A stretch of DNA of 12,515 bases from UBA5209 sp034002865. GTDB taxonomy: Bacteria; Patescibacteriota; Dojkabacteria; SC72. Position 1 is the first letter of the stretch, and every line of letters starts with the position of its first letter. The notes beneath the pieces were generated by a model, which was not told the origin of the DNA, did not search any database, and saw nothing but the letters and a program-made list of their open reading frames with translations. The stretch is taken from NCBI GenBank assembly GCA_034002865.1, contig JAVEZR010000019.1, forward strand, positions 1 through 12,515. The letters run 5' to 3'. Positions 6,522 to 11,892 of this stretch are shown here, one piece after another. Both the position numbers and the translations under genes were made by a program.

Positions 6522-7165
6522 TGGGAAGAAAGATCAATGCCAACGCAATAAGGATGGGCTTAAATAAAACATGGGACTCTGTATGGTATGCAAGGAAGGC
6601 TAATTACCCAGCTATCTTCGCAGAAGATATGAGGATTAAGGAGGTTGTTTTAAAGAAAATGAATGATGCAGGTATTGATAACCTAGGAATAAAAAGAACC
6701 TTAAATAAGGTAGAGGTAGAGTTACATGTAGCAAGACCTGGTGTTGCAATTGGTAGAGGTGGAGAGGGAATAGATGTTTTGCAGAAAGAGCTTTCTAGAA
6801 TGTGTAAGAAAGAAGTAGAGATTAAGATTAGAGAAGTTAAGAAGGCAGATATCTCTGCAAGTATAATAGCAAAATCAATTGCAGAAGGTATTCAAAGGAG
6901 ACAACCCTCTAAGCTACTAGTAGCTAGTGCAAAAGAGAAAGCTATGATGGCAGGTGCAAAGGGAGTAAGAATATGGGTTTCTGGGCGTATAAATAACGCA
7001 AGTCAGGCTAGAACAGTAAAAGCAAATGCAGGTTCTGTTCCAGCCCAGACATTAAAAGCTGATATTGATTACGCAGAGGCAACAGCTAAGACATTAGATG
7101 CAGGATTAATGGGTATTAAAGTATGGATATATAAGGGAGATAAAACAGAAATAGAAGAAGAATAA
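6521..7165 (+). CDS. rpsC: 30S ribosomal protein S3 (uS3) lacking canonical helicase residues
   Basis: S3 forms part of the mRNA entry channel of the 30S subunit. The 214-residue protein has the type 2 KH domain with the nucleic-acid loop ARPGVAIGRGGEGI (71-84) and the C-terminal domain with GAKGVRIWVSGR and TLKADIDY, ending GIKVWIYKGD. The KH domain is conserved, but the segment after RR (126-127) is unusual: E. coli has FRRAMKRA, here it is SKLLVASA (130-137). E. coli R131, R132 and K135, described as mRNA-helicase residues, align with Lys131, Leu132 and Ala135. The usual EWYREGRVPLHTLRADIDY is VKANAGSVPAQTLKADIDY. The start overlaps the rplV stop (TAATG); rplP follows after 19 bp. Confidence 0.95.
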   Translation: MGRKINANAIRMGLNKTWDSVWYARKANYPAIFAEDMRIKEVVLKKMNDAGIDNLGIKRTLNKVEVELHVARPGVAIGRGGEGIDVLQKELSRMCKKEVEIKIREVKKADISASIIAKSIAEGIQRRQPSKLLVASAKEKAMMAGAKGVRIWVSGRINNASQARTVKANAGSVPAQTLKADIDYAEATAKTLDAGLMGIKVWIYKGDKTEIEEE

Positions 7166-7184
7166 TATATTGATATAAGTAATT

Positions 7185-7598
7185 ATGTTACAACCAAAGA
7201 AAAGAAAATATAGAAAAGATTTTAGAGGAAGAATGGGAGGAATAGCTACTGTTAATAACAGTATCTCCTTTGGTGAGCATGGACTTAAATCAATGGAGAG
7301 TGGTTGGATAAAATCTAGGGAGATAGAGGCAGCTAGAAGAGCTATAACAGGCTCTATCAAAAGAAAGGGTAAGGTATGGATTAAGATCTTCCCTCATAAA
7401 CCGTATACACAGAAGGGTACTAACAGTAAGATGATTGCAGGAAAGGGTGATGTAGAGGGATATGTTGCAGTAGTAAGACCAGGCACTATGCTTTTTGAAA
7501 TTAGTGGTGTAGATAGAGATGCAGCTATGGAAGCTATGAGACTTGGAGCACAGAAGCTTTCGGTACAAACTAAGTTTGTATCCAAGAAAGAACTTTAG
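7185..7598 (+). CDS. rplP: 50S ribosomal protein L16 (uL16)
   Basis: L16 is a late-assembly 50S protein near the A-site tRNA and the peptidyl-transferase centre. It has 137 residues, and the start MLQPKKRKYRKDFRGRM matches the family N-terminus. Other signatures are SFGEHGLK, GWIKSREIEAARRAI, KGKVWIKIFPHKP, and the C-terminal RLGAQKLSVQTKFV. The normally very conserved loop RMGKGKGNVEYWVA (E. coli, including the hydroxylated Arg81) reads KMIAGKGDVEGYVA (82-95), so Arg81 is Lys and the Tyr-Trp pair is Gly-Tyr. The gene ends with TAG. It is followed by a 70-bp gap where rpmC (L29) would be expected; no L29 coding sequence or remnant is visible there. Confidence 0.95.
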   Translation: MLQPKKRKYRKDFRGRMGGIATVNNSISFGEHGLKSMESGWIKSREIEAARRAITGSIKRKGKVWIKIFPHKPYTQKGTNSKMIAGKGDVEGYVAVVRPGTMLFEISGVDRDAAMEAMRLGAQKLSVQTKFVSKKEL

Positions 7599-7600
7599 GC

Positions 7601-7629
7601 TTGAGATAACATCGTAATATTGGTAGAAT
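7601..7629 (+). promoter_or_regulatory. Probable sigma70 promoter in front of rpsQ
   Basis: TTGAGA at 7601-7606 (5 of 6 to TTGACA) is followed by exactly 17 nt and TAGAAT at 7624-7629 (5 of 6 to TATAAT). The bases directly before the -10 are TGG, an extended -10 (TGn) motif. Transcription would begin near 7636, giving a leader of about 30 nt before the rpsQ ATG at 7669. It lies in the only sizeable gap of the S10-spc block, the place where rpmC normally sits. This is the best-matching promoter I found in the window. I infer that it boosts the spc-type half of the cluster (rpsQ onward). Confidence 0.6.
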
Positions 7630-7668
7630 ACTAGCCGTTTTACATACATAAAATATATATAAATGTAA

Positions 7669-7923
7669 ATGACAACTAATACACAGAACAAAGGAAAGAA
7701 AAGAGAGCTCGCAGGGGTTGTTGTAAGCAACAAAATGGTTAGCACGGTAAGGGTAAGGGTAGATACTACTCAGTCCCACCCTATATATAAAAAGGTAGTT
7801 AACAAGAAGAAGATATTCTTTGCTCATACAAATGAGGAGTTAAATATAGGAGATAAGGTTGTAATAAGAGAATCTAAGCCTTACTCTAAAAATGTAAAAT
7901 GGGTAGTTATTAATAAAGAATAA
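7669..7923 (+). CDS. rpsQ: 30S ribosomal protein S17 (uS17)
   Basis: S17 is a primary-binding 30S protein of the OB-fold type that nucleates assembly of the 5' domain of 16S rRNA. The 84-residue product is a normal length. It shows the family pattern ELAGVVVSNKMVSTVRVRV, SHPIYKKVV, KKKIFFAHTNEE, IGDKVVIRESKPYSKNVKWVV; the usual RPLSK is KPYSK. The basic N-terminal stretch before residue 13 is variable, and an earlier ATG is not available in frame. The gene follows the promoter at 7601-7629 and shares one base of its TAA stop with the rplN start (TAATG). No Shine-Dalgarno sequence precedes the start. Confidence 0.95.
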   Translation: MTTNTQNKGKKRELAGVVVSNKMVSTVRVRVDTTQSHPIYKKVVNKKKIFFAHTNEELNIGDKVVIRESKPYSKNVKWVVINKE

Positions 7924-8291
7924 TGGTACAGAAAGAGAGTCAGATAACAATTGCAGATAATAGTGGAGCCAAGATAGGTAAAATTATCGGTATTCCTGGG
8001 CACTCTAGAGTTAGATATGCTGGTTTAGGAGATCTTGTAAAGGTTGCTGTTCAGAAAGTTTTAGCTAACAGTGGTGTTAAGAAACATGAAGTATTAACAG
8101 CAGTCATTATAAGGGTTCATAAAGAGCATAAAAGACAGGATGGGTCATATATTAGATTTGATGATAATGCAGCAGTAATAATTGATAATAAGAGGAATCC
8201 TAAAGGTACAAGAATATTCGGACCTGTAGCAAGAGAGTTAAAAGAGAAAGGTTTTGATAAAATAGTTTCTCTTGCACCAGAGGTATTGTAA
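7923..8291 (+). CDS. rplN: 50S ribosomal protein L14 (uL14)
   Basis: L14 lies at the subunit interface, where it contributes to an intersubunit bridge and borders the factor-binding region. The 122-residue product has the normal length and is well conserved: the N-terminal ADNSGAKIGKIIGIPG, GDLVKVAVQKV, the central VIIRVHKEHKRQDGSYIRFDDNAAVIID, and the C-terminal PKGTRIFGPVARELKEKGFDKIVSLAPEVL. It is translationally coupled to rpsQ by a one-base TAATG overlap. rplX begins 16 bp after its TAA stop. Confidence 0.97.
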   Translation: MVQKESQITIADNSGAKIGKIIGIPGHSRVRYAGLGDLVKVAVQKVLANSGVKKHEVLTAVIIRVHKEHKRQDGSYIRFDDNAAVIIDNKRNPKGTRIFGPVARELKEKGFDKIVSLAPEVL

Positions 8292-8307
8292 TTTAAAGAT
8301 AAAGCAA

Positions 8308-8742
8308 ATGAAGATTAAAAAAGGAGATATAGTCAAAGTTTTGTATGGTAAAGATGCTGGCAAGCAGGGTAAGGTTGTTGCTGTAGATATGAAGAAGAGT
8401 AAGGTTGTAGTAGAGGGAGTTAATATCTTTAAAAAACATGTTAAGGGAGATGGTAGAACTAAGACATCTGAGATTTTAACAATTGTTAAACCTATGGATG
8501 TATCAAAAGTAATGTTGATTTGTAATAACTGTGGTAAGGCAACTAGGGTAGGAGTAAAGAGAGAGGAAGGGAAAGTATCAAGGGTATGTAAGAAGTGTAA
8601 TAAGGTAATAGAAGTTGTAAAAGAGGTAGAGAAGAAGGAAGAGCCAAAGAAGAGCACTAAGAAAGAGACTGTTAAGAAAACTACCAAGAAAAGTAGTACA
8701 ACAAAGAAGAAAGTAGTTAAGAAGAAAGAAAGTAAAGAATAA
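8308..8742 (+). CDS. rplX: 50S ribosomal protein L24 (uL24) with long lysine-rich tail
   Basis: L24 is an assembly-initiating 50S protein. The KOW motif is at the N-terminus (MKIKKGDIVKVLYGKDAGKQGKV), followed by EGVNIFKKHVKG and the linker to a Cys4 zinc-ribbon-like segment with CNNC (72-75) and CKKC (94-97). This arrangement is common in bacterial L24. From about residue 103 the protein continues with a roughly 40-residue tail almost entirely of Lys, Glu, Thr, Ser and Val, with repeated KK and TKK units. That brings it to 144 residues against the usual ~100-105. I chose the ATG at 8308 because it begins the KOW motif; an in-frame ATG-like start at 8272 lies inside rplN. The stop overlaps rplE (TAATG). 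Confidence 0.94.
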   Translation: MKIKKGDIVKVLYGKDAGKQGKVVAVDMKKSKVVVEGVNIFKKHVKGDGRTKTSEILTIVKPMDVSKVMLICNNCGKATRVGVKREEGKVSRVCKKCNKVIEVVKEVEKKEEPKKSTKKETVKKTTKKSSTTKKKVVKKKESKE

Positions 8743-9296
8743 TGGCAAGATTAAGAGAAGAGTATAACAATAAAATAAGAAAGGAAATGATGAAAGAGTT
8801 TGGATATACCAATATAATGGAAGTCCCTACTCTACAAAAGATCGTTATCAATGTAGGTGCTGGTGCTTCTATCAAAGAGAGTGAAGCTCTCGAGGACATT
8901 ATCGGTATGGTCACTCAGATAGCAGGACAGAAGCCAGTGGTAAATAAAGCAAGAAAAGCAGTATCTGCTTTTAAGGTTAGAGAAGGAATGGATATAGGTG
9001 TTTCTGTAATCTTAAGAGGAGATAGGATGTGGGAGTTCTTTGATAAGTTAGTTAATGTTGTATTTCCAAGAGTCAAAGACTTTAGAGGATTAAGTCCTAA
9101 AGCTTTTGATGGGTCTGGTAATTACTCTATAGGTATTGAAGATCAGACAGTATTTCCTGAGATAGATGCAAACAATATTAGGAAGGTAAGAAGTTTAGAG
9201 GTAACAATAGTTACAACAGCTAAAGATGATAAAGGTGGTAAATTACTTTTAGATAAATTTGGGTTTCCATTCAAAAAAGATGTCAACAGAGGCTAA
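8742..9296 (+). CDS. rplE: 50S ribosomal protein L5 (uL5)
   Basis: L5 binds 5S rRNA and helps form the central protuberance, contacting P-site tRNA. The product has 184 residues (usual ~180). Family features are LREEYNNKIRKEMMKEFGY at the start, VPTLQKIVINVGAG, AGQKPVVNKARKAVSAFKVREG, RGDRMWEFFDKLVNVVFPRVKDFRGLS, FDGSGNYSIGIEDQTVFPEI, and the terminal GGKLLLDKFGFPF. It is coupled to rplX by a one-base overlap. Its last 17 bases overlap the start of rpsN, an unusually deep overlap for two ribosomal-protein genes, but both products are full length. Confidence 0.97.
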   Translation: MARLREEYNNKIRKEMMKEFGYTNIMEVPTLQKIVINVGAGASIKESEALEDIIGMVTQIAGQKPVVNKARKAVSAFKVREGMDIGVSVILRGDRMWEFFDKLVNVVFPRVKDFRGLSPKAFDGSGNYSIGIEDQTVFPEIDANNIRKVRSLEVTIVTTAKDDKGGKLLLDKFGFPFKKDVNRG

Positions 9297-9474
9297 AGAG
9301 CATAAAGCAAGACAATTGAAGATAAAGTCAAAGTATAAATCAAGGGTATATAACAGATGTGAACTTTGTGGTAGATCTAGGGGATATCTAAGACATTACG
9401 GTATTTGTAGAATATGTTTTAGAAAGTTAGCTAGTGAGGGACAGATCCCTGGAGTTAAGAAAGCAATATGGTAA
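9280..9474 (+). CDS. rpsN: 30S ribosomal protein S14, zinc-binding type (uS14)
   Basis: S14 is a late-assembly protein of the 30S head. The 64-residue product is the short zinc form with four cysteines in two CxxC pairs: RCELCGR (Cys27, Cys30) and GICRICF (Cys43, Cys46). It ends with the family C-terminus GQIPGVKKAIW. The start is taken at 9280 (MSTEAKEHKARQ), because an earlier in-frame start at 9259 would add residues encoded by the rplE C-terminus (GFHSKK) that the family does not have. Even so it overlaps rplE by 17 bp. The stop is TAA, and rpsH follows after 17 bp. The zinc form was expected; no zinc-free paralogue is visible here. Confidence 0.93.
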   Translation: MSTEAKEHKARQLKIKSKYKSRVYNRCELCGRSRGYLRHYGICRICFRKLASEGQIPGVKKAIW

Positions 9475-9491
9475 TTTATTAATAATAAACA

Positions 9492-9869
9492 ATGAACGAT
9501 TTAGTAGCAGATTTTTTGGCAAGAATGAAAAATGGAATAGAGAGGAAGAGAGAGACTGTTTTAGTCCCTTCTACAAAGATGAATGTTGAGATATTGAAGG
9601 TATTGAAACAGGAAGAGATGATTGCAGGGTATGAAGAGGTAGAAGATGGCATAGCAGTAGAGATCCTTTATGACGATGGAGAACCAGTAGTTAGAGAGTT
9701 TAAGAGAGTAAGTAGTCCTGGTCAAAGAATATATATTACAAGTAAAGATATAGTACCAGTTATGAATGGAAGAGGTATATCAATAATATCTACCTCTAAA
9801 GGATTGATGTCAGGTGCAAGTGCTAAGAGTCAAAGTATCGGTGGTGAATTAATATGTAAAATTTGGTAA
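9492..9869 (+). CDS. rpsH: 30S ribosomal protein S8 (uS8)
   Basis: S8 is a primary binder of the central domain of 16S rRNA and autoregulates the spc operon in E. coli. The 125-residue product has the expected length. Signatures are the N-terminal MNDLVADFLARMKNG, VLVPSTKMNVEILKVLKQEEMI, the SSPGQRIY segment, and the C-terminal GRGISIISTSKGLMSGASAKS leading into GGELICKIW. The ATG is preceded by the palindrome TTATTAATAA, ending exactly 6 nt upstream, and there is no Shine-Dalgarno sequence. No S8-binding-site-like RNA (as found at E. coli rplE) was recognised by eye. Confidence 0.96.
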   Translation: MNDLVADFLARMKNGIERKRETVLVPSTKMNVEILKVLKQEEMIAGYEEVEDGIAVEILYDDGEPVVREFKRVSSPGQRIYITSKDIVPVMNGRGISIISTSKGLMSGASAKSQSIGGELICKIW

Positions 9870-9875
9870 TTAGAA

Positions 9876-10418
9876 ATGTCTAGAATAGGGCAAGAGCCAG
9901 TAATAATTGAAGAGGGAGTTCAAGTAAAGATAGAGGGCAATGTAGTTACTGTATCTGGTGATGGAAAAGAGACAGCTTTAACTCTACCAGAGAAACTTAA
10001 AGTAGAGGTTAAAGAGAACCAGGTATTGGTATCTAGAATAGATGAGAGTAAGGAGGCTAAGGCTTTGCACGGAACATATAGGGCATTGATTGCAAATGCA
10101 GTTAAGGGTATTAAGGAAGGTTTTGAGAAGAAATTAGAGTTAGTAGGTGTTGGATATAGAGCGAGAATGGAAGGTACAACATTAGTAATGAGCTTAGGAT
10201 GGAATCATCCGGTTAAGATTGAGAGTCCAGAGGGTATTACTATTGAGGTCCCTGAAGAAACAAAGGTTGTATTAAAAGGGCATGACAAACAGAAGATTGG
10301 TGGATTTGCTGCAAAGATAAGGGCTATTAGAAAACCAGAACCATACAAGGGCAAAGGTATTAGATATGAGGGTGAGTATGTTAGAAAAAAGAGTTCTAAA
10401 TCTAGTGTAGGTGCATAG
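9876..10418 (+). CDS. rplF: 50S ribosomal protein L6 (uL6)
   Basis: L6 binds near the sarcin-ricin loop at the factor-binding site, where EF-Tu and EF-G interact with the large subunit. The 180-residue product has the two tandem L6 domains: MSRIGQEPVIIEEGVQV and ALHGTYRALIANAVKGIKEGF in the first, LELVGVGYRA and the second-domain core with LGWNHPV, then DKQKIGGFAAKIRAIRKPEPYKGKGIRY. The usual LGYSHP is LGWNHP. It starts 6 bp after rpsH. The C-terminal RKKSSKSSVGA is a short basic extension. Stop is TAG. It is noteworthy in context because its partners EF-Tu and EF-G are altered in this cluster. Confidence 0.97.
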   Translation: MSRIGQEPVIIEEGVQVKIEGNVVTVSGDGKETALTLPEKLKVEVKENQVLVSRIDESKEAKALHGTYRALIANAVKGIKEGFEKKLELVGVGYRARMEGTTLVMSLGWNHPVKIESPEGITIEVPEETKVVLKGHDKQKIGGFAAKIRAIRKPEPYKGKGIRYEGEYVRKKSSKSSVGA

Positions 10419-10434
10419 TTATTAATAAAAAAAT

Positions 10435-10764
10435 ATGATATACAACAAAGTAGTAAAAAGAGAAAAAAGAAAGATGCATATTAGGAAGAAGGTTAGTGGT
10501 TCTTCTTCTAAGCCAAGGGTATTTGTTTTTAAAAGTAACAAATTCTTCTATGTAGGTGTTGCAGATGATGAGAAGGGTGTTGTTTTAACAAGTAAGATGG
10601 CTAAGAAGAATAGTGAAGAGATATTAAAGATGGCAAAGCTATTTGCAGCTGATTTAAAGAAAAGAAAGATAGAGGTTGCTGTATTTGATAGAAGTGGATA
10701 TAAATATCATGGTTTAATAGCTTCTTTTGCAGAGGAATTAAGAAAAAACGGAATTAAGATTTAG
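10435..10764 (+). CDS. rplR: 50S ribosomal protein L18 (uL18)
   Basis: L18 binds 5S rRNA with L5 in the central protuberance. The product is 109 residues. It has the basic N-terminus (MIYNKVVKREKRKMHIRKKVSG), SSKPRVFVFKSNKFFYVGVADDEKG, and the terminal VAVFDRSGYKYHGLIASFAEELRKNGIKI. The start at 10435 is 16 bp after rplF and gives the usual basic N-terminal tail; Met14 would remove it and is less likely. TTATTAATAA ends exactly 6 nt upstream of the ATG, the same as at rpsH. The stop is TAG, and rpsE follows after 13 bp. Confidence 0.95.
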   Translation: MIYNKVVKREKRKMHIRKKVSGSSSKPRVFVFKSNKFFYVGVADDEKGVVLTSKMAKKNSEEILKMAKLFAADLKKRKIEVAVFDRSGYKYHGLIASFAEELRKNGIKI

Positions 10765-10777
10765 TTTAAATAAATAG

Positions 10778-11419
10778 ATGTTTGATAACAGAAGAAATCA
10801 AAAAGAAAGATCACCATTTGATAAGAAGACTGTCTCTATTAGAAGGGTTGCAAAGGTTACAAAGGGTGGTAAGAGACTAAGATTTAGTGCAATGGTAGTT
10901 GTAGGTGATCATAATGGATCTGTTGGTGTTGGTCTTGGAAGAGGTGTAGATACTAGGAGTGCAGTAGAGAAAGGTGAGAGAGTAGCTATTAAAAAGATGA
11001 AAAAGATTCAGTTAGCTGGAGACACTATCCCACACGAAGTGTTACATAAAGAGGGTGCAGCTAAGGTTTTACTTAGACCTGCTAGAGCAGGTACTGGTGT
11101 AATTGCAGGATCTTCTGTAAGAACAGTTCTAGAGTTAGCAGGTATTGATAACGTATACGGTAAGTTACTTGGTACTACAGATTCAATAGCTTCTGCATAT
11201 GCAACCTTTGAAGCACTAAAGAGTTTAAGGAATACAAGAGTTCTTTCTAAGATGAAGAATATGAGAGAGAGGGTTGAGGCAAAGAAAGAGACTGATAAAG
11301 AGAATAAGATTAGAGATGAGAAGAGAAGAGCTGCTAAGAGAGCTGAGAAAAGAGGTGAGAAGAAAGATTTTAGAGGTAGAGATAGAAGATCTAATAGTAA
11401 TAGAAGAGAAAAGAAATAA
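10778..11419 (+). CDS. rpsE: 30S ribosomal protein S5 (uS5) with basic C-terminal tail
   Basis: S5 lies at the mRNA entry channel beside S3 and S4 and contributes to decoding accuracy. The N-terminal double-stranded RNA-binding part includes IRRVAKVTKGGKRLRFSAMVVVGD and VGVGLGRG (50-56), and the C-terminal part includes IPHEVLHKEGAAKVLLRPARAGTGVIAGSSVRTVLELAG, then NVYGKLLGTTDSIASAYATFEALKSLR. The core ends near residue 152. A highly charged tail of about 60 residues (KKE, KRR, RGRDRR-type runs) extends the protein to 213 residues, against the usual ~165. The next gene is rplO, 18 bp on, so rpmD (L30), which normally sits between them, is absent. Confidence 0.95.
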   Translation: MFDNRRNQKERSPFDKKTVSIRRVAKVTKGGKRLRFSAMVVVGDHNGSVGVGLGRGVDTRSAVEKGERVAIKKMKKIQLAGDTIPHEVLHKEGAAKVLLRPARAGTGVIAGSSVRTVLELAGIDNVYGKLLGTTDSIASAYATFEALKSLRNTRVLSKMKNMRERVEAKKETDKENKIRDEKRRAAKRAEKRGEKKDFRGRDRRSNSNRREKK

Positions 11420-11437
11420 AGTTAATAATATACTGAA

Positions 11438-11881
11438 ATGTACTTAGAGAATATTCCAAAAAGAAAGAAGAGAGTAGGCAAGGCTAAGAGAATTGGTAGG
11501 GGTTACGGCTCTGGTGTTGGAGGTCATACATCAACAAGAGGTATGAAGGGTCAGAAGTCTAGAGCTGGTCATAAGTCATTACTTTTCTTTGAGGGTGGTA
11601 ATGTACCTTTCTTCAGAAGGATGCCTAAGTCTAGGGGCTTTAATAAGCCAAATAAGATAGAAGCAACTGCTATAAATCTAAATACTTTAGAAGAGAACTT
11701 TAAAGCAGGAGAGTTAGTTACAGTAGAGAGTCTAAAAGAGAAAGCATTGATAGCACAGAAGACTGTTTCAGTAAAAATATTAGGTTCTGGTGAGATTAGT
11801 AAAAAGATAGTAATTGAAGGTATCCCTGCCTCTCAGACAGCTAAAGAGAAAGTAGAAAAAGCAGGGGGTACAATAAAGTAA
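11438..11881 (+). CDS. rplO: 50S ribosomal protein L15 (uL15)
   Basis: L15 is a late-assembly 50S protein with an extended glycine-rich N-terminal tail. The product has 147 residues, a normal length. The N-terminal part RIGRGYGSGVGGHTSTRGMKGQKSR is the classic Gly/Arg-rich tail, followed by LLFFEGGNVPFFRRMPKSRGFNKPN and a C-terminal globular domain ending PASQTAKEKVEKAGGTI. It starts 18 bp after rpsE with no room for rpmD. secY begins 11 bp after its TAA stop, so transcriptional linkage to the translocon gene is kept as in other bacteria. Confidence 0.96.
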   Translation: MYLENIPKRKKRVGKAKRIGRGYGSGVGGHTSTRGMKGQKSRAGHKSLLFFEGGNVPFFRRMPKSRGFNKPNKIEATAINLNTLEENFKAGELVTVESLKEKALIAQKTVSVKILGSGEISKKIVIEGIPASQTAKEKVEKAGGTIK

Positions 11882-11892
11882 CCTCTACAACA

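Noticed and set aside
7622..7636. A small hairpin (GGTAG with CTA and CC around AATA) in the rplP-rpsQ gap.
   Set aside because: It is short, needs a bulge, and overlaps the better-supported -10 box. I treat the region as promoter.
7290..7827. Long open frames on the minus strand, for example across rplP-rpsQ and also at 2252-2698 and 8238-8687.
   Set aside because: They are antisense to conserved ribosomal or elongation-factor genes, have low-complexity composition, and match no family I recognise.
8272..8307. A longer L24 starting at 8272.
   Set aside because: That stretch lies inside the rplN coding end; the KOW domain begins at 8308.
9259..9279. A longer S14 starting at 9259.
   Set aside because: The added residues are the rplE C-terminal bases read in another frame; 9280 gives the normal zinc-type S14.
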